Source: Campylorhamphus procurvoides (taxonomy: Eukaryota; Chordata; Aves; Passeriformes; Dendrocolaptidae). Taken from it: a stretch of DNA of 64,000 nt. Positions 50,661 through 63,048 of this stretch are shown here, in pieces. Numbering within the stretch: position 1 is the stretch's first letter; the number at the start of each line of letters is the position of its first letter. Under the pieces are notes generated by a model, which made no database searches, had not been told where the DNA came from, and saw only the letters and a list, made by a program, of their open reading frames with translations. The DNA lies in NCBI GenBank assembly GCA_013396655.1, contig WBMV01008396.1, positions 1,411,150-1,475,149 of the forward strand. The letters are read 5' to 3'. The position numbers were made by a program, and so were the translations under genes.

Positions 50661-52740
50661 CACTGATGACTTATTTTAACAAGGCTCTACACTTCATGGG
50701 GAGCCAAGAATGACATGATAAGAAACATCAGAGGAATAATGAAAAGATGAGTCAGCAGCCTTTATGGACACCACCACATGACATTCTTTCTTCCCCAAGT
50801 GTCACAAGGAAATTCTGTCTTTTAATCAAGCAAGATGCCGTCAAACATCGTTCTTCTTATGTCTGCAACAGGGGTTCCCAGTCAATTTTGCTACTTCAAG
50901 ATGTCTGGGAACCGGGCACCTCAGGTTTTCAGCCATGGAACAAGGTTAATGTACATTTCTATTTGCATGGATGGGAATGAGTAACATATCTAGTTACGTA
51001 ACTCTAAAAATATCTAAAGGTCAGCTGTTCTAGTAAGAGGAGGCAGTGTGAAAGAGACAACAATGAGAAAGCAATGGGATAAAAGAGCATTGGCCAATCA
51101 AAGTGAAAAAGAAACATTTTGACAATTTTAAAGCTGAATTAAATGTTTTCATGGATAAAAATAGAAACACTGACCACTAACTACTCACCAGGACTGTACA
51201 AACCCACAACGTCCACAGTGAGAAATTTTACTTTGAAATTTTGTTCTGAATTCAAGCTTTTAATCAAAGAATTCTCAAAAATGTGGTCAGAATTACCTTA
51301 TGGAAAAAAATAATTTGGACCAATTGAAATAAATCATTCATTTTCTGCTCAGTGACTCTAATATATGAGTATTGCACACAGAGGTTGGATATTAAATATG
51401 TGTGGTCTAAAAATGTTGTGCACAAAATGTGTACTTATTTTTTCACATAGTGAAATTTAATAAGATAATATGCACATGGGAGTTTCCTCTTAGAGTAGAA
51501 ACAATCTTGGAACTGAACATAACTAGAAAGAGCAAGGAGCACAGAGGTTACTACTTGAAGTCTGTAAATTATTTAAAATTTTGGTGTATGTGAGAATATA
51601 AAGTATAGCAAACTAAATACACTTTAAAGCACATATGATGGAACTAATACAGCAAGCTGTAAGCAATGACCATCACTGAATGCCCCTTGACACAATTTTA
51701 GTCTGTCCTTATTTTGATTGGTTTAATAATGTATTTTGTTTCATTGTATTTCATTCTGATTGGTTTCAAGACTATAGGTAGTTTGATTCAACACTAAAAG
51801 GACATTTGTAAAAAACTGTTGAATTCTACTCTTTATATTGTGGTTACATCTGTAATTCTTCCTTGACTTGAACTATAAAGCATTTGTGTCTAAAAATTTC
51901 TAGTTTAATCCTATAAGACTACTAATCCTATAAGACTACATAAAAACTACTCATTAAAAGTAGAGAGCAATTAGTCAGCATTTTCATGTATTATAATGTT
52001 TAAAAAAAATCTCTAAGGAATTGTAGTCTCTTTGGAACCCTCTACTATCCTATAGGTAATAGAGTGCTTAGCCAACATACGGGACCTTTAAGATAAATTT
52101 ACATTTAAGACCTGCCAGAAGAACATCAGCCAGTCAAAGCAGGTGATTAATTACTAGGCAGCAAATCTGGTCTGTAATTTACTGTTGAAGATATAGAAGA
52201 AGATTAGATAAATGAACTCTGGAACAAATAGAACAGATTTATAATTGTCATTTATGAAATAAAATCCTTAGTGAAGTCAAGGCTACAGTTGCTAGTATAC
52301 ATTGCTGTTGTGTTTGTTTCCTTACAGCGTCCTGGAAAGAAAGACACTAACAGTACTTTTTCAATAGTGTGGTTAAGGTTCTGTGATTCTGTGAGTAGTC
52401 TGACAGGAGAATCAGCTGTTCCAAGACACACCTGATCGGTTTGATGCTGTTAAAGCCTTCCCTCCACTCTAAGAATGCTCCTTCTTTGCACTGTTATCAC
52501 GAGGAGAAACCCTGGAGAGCAGCTAGGAACTGTGGATGGCCTTCTTCAAAAGTTTCTCAAAGGTACCCAGCCATGCAATCCCTCTGGCTCCATTGCAGGG
52601 TTAGCGATTTAAACTGAGCAGTTTCTCACTTGAAAGCATGGAAAAGGCTCATATCCAGGTCAAGATATCTGGTGGCTTTAAGAGGCACATCTTGTGCCAT
52701 TCAGAAGACATGAGGTTGTCTAAGACATCCTATGGGACAG
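50661..52740. other. Intergenic DNA between two LTR elements, no gene seen
   Basis: Contains a 9-bp inverted repeat (GGTTCCCAG 50873-50881, CTGGGAACC 50905-50913) and the 17-bp tandem duplication. A short CR1-like terminus (TTCTGTGATTCTGTGA near 52380) is too small to call. Confidence 0.55.
51906..51939. repeat. 17-bp tandem duplication
   Basis: TAATCCTATAAGACTAC occurs at 51906-51922 and again directly at 51923-51939 with no mismatch. Confidence 0.95.
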
Positions 52741-53047
52741 TGTAGGAATATGCTTTTCTCGTGGGAAATCAAGGGGAGTCTTTAGCCAAGGCTGGCAGCT
52801 GGGTGCTGTAAGATAAACAACCTTGCAGGCCCATGGGAACCTGGAAGCAGGCTAGATGAGCTCATAGATTTAGCAGCCTTCTGTTAATAGCCAATGAATA
52901 TTTGTTTATGTCTATTTCCACCAATGGTGTTAATGCACGTATTTTCAGAAATACTATAACTGTAGAAGTTTCTTTAATAAAGTGGAGTTTTGCTGTAATT
53001 CATATTGAATCGTCTGCAATTCTTCGCAAGCCCGTTAACCTTCGACA
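52741..53047 (+). mobile_element. Solo LTR of an endogenous retrovirus (class II/ERVK-like)
   Basis: The element starts TGTAGGAATATGC and ends CCTTCGACA, giving the canonical TG...CA termini over 307 bases. It is bordered by a perfect 6-base direct repeat GGACAG (52735-52740 and 53048-53053), the target-site duplication length typical of class II (ERVK/alpharetrovirus-like) insertions. A CCAAT motif at 52891-52895 and a poly(A) signal AATAAA at 52976-52981 set the + orientation. No internal retroviral coding sequence adjoins it, so this is a solo LTR left by recombination between the two LTRs of a provirus. The family name cannot be assigned by eye. Confidence 0.85.
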
Positions 53048-54416
53048 GGACAGGACCCCAAAGACAGCTGTAGTTTCCAGAGTGGTGACTGGAGGCTCGT
53101 AGGATACTGTGAGGCACCTCGGGTACCATGAGGTGTCTGTGAGTGGATGTGTGAATAAGAGCCCAAAGCTAGAAAAGCTGGACCTGCTCATTCAACCATT
53201 AAACCAGTCTATAGGAAAAGACCATAACCTTCTAAAATGCAGTTCCACTTTCTGGGCACCATAACCTGCTAACTCACAAATGAAGAGTTTGGAAAGAAGT
53301 GAAAAGTAATAGAAACAATGGAATAATATTTAAGACAGCCATGGTACAGAAGAGTGAAATCCCCAAGGAAAGGGACATCTGGCAGGGCAGATGCATGATG
53401 TACAAAAGAGGCAGGAGGAGGCAAGTGCAGCAGCCTAAGACTATGCAGGGCAGAAGGTGGCAGTTTCGGTCCTATGCATGTCTAGAATAGGTAGCATAAC
53501 TCCTAAATGAAAAAAGAAGCTGTCAGTTTTCTGTTCCATGCAAAATGGATTTTCAATTAAATGGTGTCTGTGTTTTCATGAAATTATTTGCAGTTCTGAC
53601 AAAATAAAAAGCACCCAATGTTCAAAATGTTCCCTGAAATTACCTGAAAATCAGAAGGACAATACATATGCACTCTTCATAAGTATTGCTGTAATGTGAG
53701 AAAGTGTTAATATTGGTGCTTTTGTTACTCCTACTTCAGAAAAGATTCCTCCAAGAGTTAGTAAATACTGATGGGAACATACAAATTACCACAATACAAG
53801 GGGAAAACAAGTTAGTTATTCCACCCACTGGAGTTTCAAAGAGAAGGGATGTCTTCAATGACAAAGCTCAAGTTTGCAGAATTCATTCCCAGATTTCAAA
53901 AACAGTTTTCTTTAAGATGGAAGAAAGGGAGAAGAGTCTCTGTTAAAATGCTTGCACTCTGCACTATGGAAATTTGAGCTCAAGGAGACAAAATCTTGGT
54001 GTCAGCAATAGGTATTCCGTCTATACTTAGCATTATATTTCCACTTTCCTTCTCAAGCTGAGTATTGATCAAACTTAATGCAAAAGTCAGCAGAGAAGAT
54101 TATTTGTTTTCTGTTGTAACATGGAAAGACTATGAAAGGTGCAGAGTGAGAAAGAGAATCTGTGCTTGCACTTAGGAACAAAAATAAAATTGAAATACAC
54201 TGTAGAATGTATTATGCCTCATAAATTTTTAAAAATACTGTCTTGGGAATGAAATGTTGGCTTTTTCAAGTGGAAAGCTTAGCCCTACATCACTTTAGTT
54301 CATGGATTAGCATTTTAGTTCCCAACTGATTTTTATTTTTTTTAAGTGATTCTTCCAGGCATCCCCACTTAACACCTTGTGGTAGGCATCACAAAACTAT
54401 CTCAGAGCACTTCTTA

Positions 54417-54495
54417 AAATCAAAGAATGGCTTGGCTTGGAAGAGACTTTTAAAAACCAGCTAGTCCAACCCAACTGGATTAGGAGGACCCCCTG
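54417..54495 (-). mobile_element. CR1 LINE, short diverged 3' fragment
   Basis: AAATCAAAGAATGGCTTGGC, then TTGGAAGAGACTTTTAAAAA and the CTAGTCCAACCC block, match the reverse-complemented 3' end of CR1. The fragment is about 80 bases with many substitutions. Confidence 0.8.
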
Positions 54496-57400
54496 TCTGA
54501 GTGGGTTTCATTTTGGATGAAAACAAATAAGACTACCTCTTCTGATTAATGTGTGTTTCCATATTTCAGATTATCACTCTCTATGTATTCAGCTCTCTTT
54601 ATAGTATAGTATACACTGCAGTTTGTTTTGCTATACGTTGTATGCATTTCTAAGATTACTGTCAGAATTCTGAGGTATTTCAGCCTTCTGGTCACTTTTT
54701 AGAATGCAAGGAGTGATTGTAGAGATGCTGAGGATTCTTGGGCTTTTACTGTATCTGGCAAGCAGCGATACTGCACTGTCCTCAATATGTCCTTGTTAAG
54801 CAAGGTACTGAGAAAACAAAATGCAGAGGAGAGAGATGGTGGTGAATACAGAGCATGAGAATAGTAGACAGAATATCTGTCCACTGCAGCATTTACAGAA
54901 GATGTTCACTCCTGAAAATGCAGAAATAAAGAGGTGGTGAAGCTCAAGAGAGGTTTGGGTTTACATCACTGAATTTTGTAGAAAATTTTTTGTCATACAT
55001 TTCATTATACAAGAATATTATGCAAGTGCCTCTAGTGCTCTTAAGGTGCCAAACAAAAACCAGGATAAATTAAAAAAAAAGAAAAGAGGAAAATTAAAAT
55101 AAAAAGACTGAAAGAAATGAAAAGCAGCTTTATCCTATTCCCATAGGTATGACTCTATTTTATATATGTGTGTGTGTGTATTAAAAATATTCTTTTTCCT
55201 AAATAACAGAGACATCATTTTAGCTTTAAAACGCCTTTAACGCAGAGGCGATGTTGGAGCAGCAGGGTGCCAGAGACGGCCCCTCTTGCTGAGCTCCACA
55301 GGCCGCTTCCCCGCCTCAGCCCAGCAGCAGGTGGAGCTCTCGGCTTGTGTTTGAGCTGCCTTTTCCAAGCTCAGCTTTATCTCTTTGTACCCTTTTTAGA
55401 ACCTTTCTGTTTGTCAATTAAAGACATACATTGCAGTATCAGTCCGTCCAAATTCAGAGATAAGTTGAAACAGGAAAAAGAAATTGAGAAGTTATTTTCC
55501 ACACTAAAAAATTGTATTTGCCTTTGGGCTATCACACCGTGCACATCTTTTAAAAAGCCGCTGCTGCTGTGTCCAACAACTGTAAAAGTTAAAGTGATTC
55601 TTTCTACAGATGGATCAAGCCCTGAATAAGATCACATCTATAAACATTTTAGTAAATGCACTTCTAACCGAATTCACTTTTTATTCAGAAGTTAATTAGT
55701 AAAAAGTAACTGCATTATTGCTATTATAATGATTATATTATGCAGCTGGTTTCATGATAAATTTCATCCAAGGTTTAACCAAAGTTGATTTACATTTAAA
55801 AATACTGTGTTTAGACTCATTTTTTAGTGCAGCATATTTGAATTACAGTTATTATCTGTAAATAGTTTACATGTTGCTTTAAAATTAAAGAAATCAGACA
55901 CATGTTCAGTACAATCTGGCTGACAGAACAGGTGGCATCATCCTTTAACATGCCAGCTTAGCCAGCAGGAACCCTTGAACTTCAGATGCATCTGGTCTTA
56001 TTACCTGGTTGTTTGCATCAACTGATTTAATTTCTAGAAACATGCCATGTTTCCCAGCTCCAGCAATATAGTCTGGCACAGCTGTGGTTGGAACATGGTG
56101 TTTGAAGGTAGGACAGGTACAGAAGAGATACCCATGAGCTGTGGAACAAGGTAAGGAATAAATACAAAGCAGTTTGACTGTGATGCCCTTACTAAGGATG
56201 CTTTCCAGAAAGGACTGAGAGGCATGGTGTCAGGTTTCTGACTACAGTAGTATTTACTTTTCCTGTTTAATTTGAATTGGAAATACATAAGCCATATTCA
56301 GGACAAGGATTAGAACCCAAGATTTTCACCTTTACAAGGGGAGGTAAGGGATTTGTTTTCATGTGCAGGGAGGCTTATGCAAGCTATTGTCTAGTATGAC
56401 TGGCCTGGGTTCTCCAATAAAAAAGTGCATTGATTACTCTTTCTCTGAGAGTCCCGTGGCTTTACAAAATTTGTAGAAGTACTTTAACAGATCTCATGTT
56501 AAAGCATCCTTACAAAGCACATTTGTTCTTGATTAACTAAAGACTGACTGTAATCTCTGAGGAAAACAAAACTGCTTCCTTTTCATTAATAATTTCAGAG
56601 ACATAATGGTAAAATCCATAGACATATAATTTTGCATTCCTGCAACATTTACATTTTTACATCTTGGATGCGGTAGATGAGTGCAAAATGAAGTTACTCT
56701 GTGCTGAGGGAGCAATCTTAATGCTTCTGGGAGCTCTTTTTTACTTCAGTAGCAAATAGACTGTTCAATCTCTCTTAACACAAATCCTGGTGTTCTTCCG
56801 AGGAGAACTGCTGGGAGCGGTATCAACAGCTTTCTGGGAACAGATAACAGACAGAAGTCATGTAACCAGTTTGGCCATATATATTTCACAGAATATACTG
56901 GAGAGGTCCCTTAGCTTAACCGTTTTGATTTAAATTTGTAAAGAAATCCAAGACTCTCTATCTTAACTTCACAGGCAATGATCTGGTTTCAAGAATTTGC
57001 AAAGAGCAGAACCTAGCAGAGAGGGAAAATCCAGCTGCCAGGAGCAGGCTGCCAAAGGTTGCCAAGTTCTATAGTGGGTAAAGGGTACACACAGAGCATG
57101 ACTGGTAGGGAAATTGAGCTTTTCAGCTTAGAGAGACAGCTATACAATTGCTGAAGCCAAACATAAAATTGAAACAGATAATTCAGTTCAGAAAAGCCTA
57201 CTTAAGTACTATTATACTAGACCCCCCTGAAAGGAGAGCTAATTTTGAAAGTACCTGCAGTGTGGGGTTTTGAGCCTGCAAAGGGAAATTCAACCAGCAA
57301 ATGGGCATGAAACAGGATTATGTCTTTTCTCTTGATTGCCACCATGCCTGCACTCTCCAGCTTAGTCTGTTTCTCTCTGTAGAATATTAGTTTCTGCATT

Positions 57401-57692
57401 ACAGTGTGCCTCCATGAGAAGAACCACACACAACAGCCAATAGCTGAATATCACATTAAAGTAATTCAGCATAAAGTTTTCTCTTTTTTTCTGGTTTTTG
57501 AAACATTGAGAAACTGCATGGATCTTGGAGTTATAGCTATACTTGTAATTTTGTTTGACAGAACTTCACATCTGAAATCTTTGAACAGAAACTTAAAATA
57601 GTAAATCCTACAGTACTAACTTGTTGAGAATATATTAAATATATTACAACACTGAACAGGTATCATAACATTAGAACCATTTTCAGAGCAAA

Positions 57693-57728
57693 AGTCAGGG
57701 TAAACATGTAAGTCAGGGTAGACATGTA
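57693..57728. repeat. 18-bp tandem duplication
   Basis: AGTCAGGGTAAACATGTA at 57693-57710 is followed by a copy at 57711-57728 differing at one base (GTAGAC for GTAAAC). Confidence 0.93.
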
Positions 57729-59374
57729 AGAATTGTTTAAAAGTTATTTGAATGCACTTATTCTTCAATATGTGTTTCCCAGTCCAAGAACCTGTGGTTA
57801 AAAACTACCTGCAGTTTTCACACAATGTTCTGTACAGTTTTGCAAACACTGCTCCATGTGCACAGAAGACCCTTTAAAAGCTAACCTAAAATGTATCTCC
57901 AAGTATTAGATAATGTGTTCCTGAGTTTCCACTGACTTCTACATCTGTTACCTGGTGATCCCACCAAGCTGTTTGCATGTCTGCAGTAAAATGATGCACC
58001 TGTGCTTTAAAATCTCTATATAGATATGGATACAGATTAGATATATCAAAGAAGAACTTGAGTCCTTAAATAGGGAGCAGCAAAAGGATACTGTTCAAGA
58101 GAAACAAAGAAGCAGCATGCCTAACTCCAGGAGCCTTGTTCCTATGCATTGCTCTCTTACAAGAACCTGGACTGATTTGTCTTATTCCACAGGCCAAGCA
58201 GGTTCTCAGCTAATCCTAGTTTGTACAGCTGCCTCTGACCTTCCACAACCGCAGGTAAAATATTTTGACATCATCAAAAAGTTCTTACATTAACATGAGT
58301 GTGAATAATACAATTATACAATATAATTGCCTTTGTGACACCTTTCTCGATTAATTCTGGGCTGCCCTGAGATTGTGACTTTAATATGCAGCACATCTGC
58401 AAGCCTTCTGAAAGATCAAAGCATCAGTAAAAAACAAAAAAAAAAAGAATCTATTCAATTAACATTCATAAAGTGCCTTATGGCTAATAATACTACATCT
58501 CATGAATATGAGTGTTTGAAAACTGAGAACAGCATTCACAGGGAAGTACAATGTTAAAAAATGTTTTCAAGCTTTTTCACAGAGGGTCTTTTCAGTTTGC
58601 CGTGGAAATGCATGCTGTAGTACACTTTAGTCCCCATTAATAGCTGGCATGGCTTTCATCTTTCTGCTTGATGCACGGTGGCCTCTTTCTCTGCTTCGCT
58701 TGTGGCAGAGAAATGCTGGCTGTGTTTTTATTGCCTTACCTGCTTGAGAGTGGTTGGTACCATTTGCAACAAGATCTACCAGCACTTTAGGAAATTGGCC
58801 AGTAAGCTTGTAGGTAGCTCTGCTTAAAAGCAAAAGGAACTCAATTGCTTAATCAGTCAGCATCGCTGTTCTTTTTGATGAAACTGAAGAGCAGGAAAAA
58901 GCAAACTCAGGAAAGTACAAACACACTGTCAACAATTACCTCTATGTTCATTCAGCTTATCTCAATTAGAAGAAAAGCTCTGGTGATTCCACCTATACTA
59001 AGGGCTCACCCAAGCAGTGAGACAATAAGAAACTGGTCTACTCCCCCCTGTGCTCAGAGGGATGGTTTCTCAGTACATCCCCAAGGTTTCTCCAAACATC
59101 CCCAGGGACTGTTTCCCCAGTGCTCAACCATGGAGCAGGATTCTGTCATTCTACATCTGTGTTTCTACCATGCATCTCAAGGATAGTGGCTGTTACGAGC
59201 TGGGTCTGGAGCTAGAATTTCTTGTTCAAAGTGGTGACATTCCCCTTTAAGCCATTTAATGAACATGCACGGTCTTTAATTATGAGAAGAACCTTGGACT
59301 GGCCTAGAGAACACTCACAAAAGCAGGATGACACTCAGAAAGTTACAGGGATAAGGCTAAGGTCACAGGGATAG

Positions 59375-59602
59375 TGTTGTGGTTTAATCCTAGCCATCAA
59401 CTCAGACCCACACAGTCCCAAGGAATTCATTCACCACTTCCCATGGGCAGGCAGGTGTTCAGCCATCTCCAGGAAAGCAGGGATCCACCACACCTAATGG
59501 CTGCTTGGGAAGACAAATGCCATCACAGCAAACATGCCCCTGCTCTTCCTTCTTCCCCCAGCTTTACATGCTAAGCAGGATCCCATATGGTCTAGGATAC
59601 CT
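59375..59602. mobile_element. Endogenous retrovirus LTR fragment, internally deleted
   Basis: It begins TGTTGTGGTTTAATCCTAGC, the terminal sequence of an abundant avian LTR family. It then skips to a downstream block (AAGGAATTCATTCACCACTT, CCATGGGCAGGCAGGTGTTC, CATCTCCAGGAAAGCAGG, TTGGGAAGACAAATGCCATC, CCAGCTTTACATGCTAAGCA). Sequence normally lying between is missing at about 59415, and the far end is lost after 59602. The open frame across it is not a gene. Orientation and family name are from memory and unconfirmed. Confidence 0.75.
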
Positions 59603-62399
59603 GTGGCAGAGAGAGGAACATAGCACTCTTCATTGTGGCAACAGAGCATTCTTTCTACTCAGTATATGGTTTTCTTTTTAGCATATTTAGGTAAACAATT
59701 TTAATTAGCTAATTTTATTATATAAATAATAGTTTTAGATTGAAAACACAATAAACATCTTGAAAGTTGCAGTAGGTACTGGGTCTGAACCAGAATTTAG
59801 TATCCTGTTGTTTTCTACCCCTTTTTTTGTGTGTATGTTAAAATATTTCAACAATTTCTTCAATTGCCTATGAAATAGAAATGCACAAAGCACAGATAAA
59901 ACTCGATAGAGTGATATGTAAACATTACCTTCAGTGGAAATGGATTTGTGCTAGACTTAGAATTTGAGTAACAAGTAATAAGAACTCTTCAATACGACTG
60001 GGAGAAAAAAAAAACAGTATAAAATTGCCTTTCTATTTCTGAGTTTTTCAGTATTTAATAGGAAACGGTTAGTCACAGTGTACATGTCTTGGAATATAAA
60101 AGCAGCTGAAAAGAACTGTGGCAGTCTGAAATACAGCATTATGAGGAGATAACTTCAAGCCTAACATTGTGTAGATATTTATCAATTTTTTTAGGACATG
60201 CTATAGTGTAGATTCTTTTATATTCACTGCATTTGTTGCCCACAGCAGCCACAGTAGTTTAGACTGTGTTGTAGTATATGCAACACTCACTCTCTGTTAC
60301 ATTGCACAGATTTCTTTTAAACAGCAATTTTCACTGATTCACAGAATCATAGAACCATTTAGGTTTACAAAGACCTTTAAGGTCATCAAGTCTAACCACT
60401 GATTTCTTTTTATTCTTATTTCCATTTGGATTTCAATTTTGATTGAAAAAATACATTTTCTGGCAAAACAGTTTAGTTTTACAGCAATTGCTACTTTCAT
60501 GGAATAGATCCTTGCAAGTAGCTCTACAAAACAGAGAACATCATGGGCCCTCTCCATGCAGGTGAGAAGATGTTCTACAGTCATCTTGGTTTCCTAGACT
60601 TGAAGGAAAACTGAGCAACATATTTTTGTGCAAGAACCGGGAGCTGCAGTAGCATCTTAGTTATCTGAATTGCTGCAGCCAATTGCTGCACCCAAACACA
60701 GACTTAGAAAGTGATTAACTAGCATCACAAAACCACAGATAATGAAGGAACCTCATGTGTCCTAACCTATGACCTCTTCCAAGTCCTGGAGACTCCTGTA
60801 AGCTGTGATTATACCTGACATATTAAGTGCAATTCCTACTTCAGCACAAATGCCCACTCCAAGTGACTACTTGCCTTTTATGAAACAGTACAAATAGAGG
60901 AATGACTTGAACAGCATCATGACTTTTTCCTTCTCTCTCTAGGAGAGAGGTTGCTATTATACAGACACCAAATTATAAGTTTATCCTTTTATCTTATACT
61001 CTTCTATTTATTTTTTTTTCTCATTGACCTTGAGGAATACTGCTCCTTTCAAACTCTGCTGTTTACTTGGGGTTTTTTTCTGTTTTATGCCAAAGTAAAT
61101 AAGCATACATGAAATTTCTATCAGTGAGAAACAGCATGCACTGAGAATCTCTCTCCTTCTCTTGGAAAGGCTCTAGTTGATGTCAATGACATTTGTCTGT
61201 GAGATGAAGATCCCTGTTCGGAGCCCATCCTGCAATCTTATAACATGGAGGGTAAAAAGCTTTATCTCTTCACAGCTTCCTATCACCAGTGCAATTGCAA
61301 GAGCTTCTGCAGCCTGCTGATGCCCACTTGTTATTTTTGTGAATGACAACTGGATATGAAAACAGTGTTGTGTTCATCATCATTTTTTAAATATATTGAT
61401 CACATCAACTGTAACAGCTTCCTGGAAACCACCTACAATTTTGAGTGAATATTTCTAATCAAAATGAGCAAAAAAATTTCACCATCAGAAATTATTTCCA
61501 AGCTACTCTGAGTAAACTTTTGTCCCCTACCTTCTGTACTTCATTGAAATCGCTGCTTCTTTTAGACCTTGAAATTACTTAAGTCTGAAACTGGACCCTA
61601 GCAAAATAATAATTATCTCCTATCAATTCTCTAGTTGTCCTTTATTACTGCAACTGTCACTTCTGTGTGGAAGGACAGCAGAATACAATGCATCTAGGGA
61701 ATGCTGCAACAAAGGTCTGCTACAGCTCGTTTCCCAAGGCTGTAAGTGAGCATTCTGAGACAAGGCTTTAAAGGCAGTTGAATAAGGAAAAATATCTCCC
61801 AATAATGTTTCAGATTGCTGAAAAGCTAAGGTTTTTGCAGACTCTGTTTTCACTACCCAATAAGTAAAGCACTAGTAATGTGTAAAGGATAAAACTTCTC
61901 ACAAGCCACACTCTACCTGTGCAGAGCTGACATTAACAAGAGATGCATGTGTGAAATGGTATTATCTATGCCCTTAACAGAACATTCAACAAATGAAAAA
62001 TGTGTCTGATAACCCCGTCTACTGAATACCATGTCCTGACAGCTAGGGACTCCTACTGCAACCCCTCAACTGAAATGAACCAATTTTGCCAATGTCATTT
62101 TTCACCAACTGAAGCCTTTTCACCTCATTTTTATCTCAGTGACAGCCCTTCTCCAGTAACCACCATTTACACTGACAACAATCTCCTTCCACCACATGCT
62201 CCACTTGTCAACAAGAGCCACTTTGTTAATATAAAAGTAGTTTCTTGGAATTTTGCTCAGAGTCTCACTCAAGTGTAACTGTATAAGATGATATGTATCT
62301 TCCTTCAAAATCCTCATAATCATCTTGAGCACTGCTTTTCTCAGGCAGTTAAGGGTCTAGAAATTAGAGCCATATTTCCTCTTCAACATATATTTATTT
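59603..62399. other. Intergenic DNA, no gene seen
   Basis: Only the 60337 CR1 terminus is recognised. Other open frames are short and unremarkable. Confidence 0.55.
60337..60400 (-). mobile_element. CR1 LINE, short 3' fragment
   Basis: CACAGAATCATAGAACCATT, then AGACCTTTAAGGTCATCAAG and TCTAACCACT, are the reverse-complemented last ~60 bases of CR1. Confidence 0.85.
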
Positions 62400-63048
62400 G
62401 TCATATACTGGTTTGGATTGAAGGGGTGTTAAATGTCATCTAGTTCTGACACCCCTACCATGGACAGGGACACCTTTCACTAAACCAGGTTGCTCAGAGA
62501 TCCATCCAGCCTGGCCCTGAACACCTCTAGGGATGGGGCATGCACAGCTTCTCTGGACAACCTGTTCCAGTGCCTCACCATGCTCACAGTAAAGAACTTC
62601 CTCCTAATATTTAACTTAAACCTACTCTCTCTCAGTTTGAATCTATCCCTCCTTGTCCTGTCACCACATGTTCTTGCAAAAAGTCCCTCTCCATCTTTCT
62701 TGTGGGCTCCCTTCAGGTATTGAAAGGATGCAGTTAGGGAAAACCCAAAACCTTCTCTTTTTCAGGCTGAACAAACCTGATCCTCTCAGCCTTTCCTCAT
62801 ACAACAGGTGCTCCAACCCTCTGACCATCTTTGTGGCCTCCTCTGGACTCACTTTAACAGGTCCATGTCCTTCCAGTGTTGAGGATCCCAGACCTGAATA
62901 GAGTCTCACCAGAGCAGAGCCGAGGGGCAGAATCCCCTCCCTTGACCTTTTGATACACACTCCTTTGGATACAGTCCAGGATACCATTTGCTTTCTGGGC
63001 TGCAAGCAGACACTGACCACTCACAACCATCCCTTCACCAACCATCAC
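62400..63048 (-). mobile_element. CR1 LINE: ORF2 C-terminal remnant and 3' end, longest copy in the window
   Basis: The + strand at 62400 resembles the diverged reverse complement of the CR1 3' end, and the match continues for about 650 bases. Minus-strand translation gives CR1 ORF2 C-terminal motifs in two different frames: QCLLAAQKANGILDCIQRSV near 63000-62940, and EEATKMVRGLEHLLYEERLR followed by GLFSLKKRRFWV near 62840-62740. The frame switch shows at least one indel, so the reverse-transcriptase remnant is dead. The two overlapping open frames here are element sequence, not host genes. Confidence 0.95.

Larger units (their letters stand above)
53054..59374. other. Intergenic DNA, no gene seen
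   Basis: Includes the CR1 scrap at 54417-54495, a (TG)6 near 55167, a small GC-richer, CpG-containing patch at 55240-55350 and the 18-bp duplication. A 120-codon open frame from 55267 begins with GTG rather than ATG and matches no family I know. AT-rich sequence at 55660-55900 has the look of conserved non-coding DNA, which cannot be tested here. Confidence 0.5.

Noticed and set aside
52376..52396. TTCTGTGATTCTGTGA as another CR1 3' end
   Set aside because: Only about 16 bases match and no CR1 body lies upstream, so it cannot be told from chance.
55267..55629. 120-codon + strand open frame
   Set aside because: It starts with GTG, has no recognised domain, and begins in a small GC-rich patch then runs into AT-rich DNA of different character.
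58627..58833. Minus-strand open frame containing a CAG|GTAAGG donor-like site
   Set aside because: No ATG, no family match and no matching acceptor or neighbouring exon; such donor-like sites are common by chance.
62490..63048. Open frames up to 119 codons
   Set aside because: These are CR1 ORF2 sequence or its antisense, broken by frameshift.
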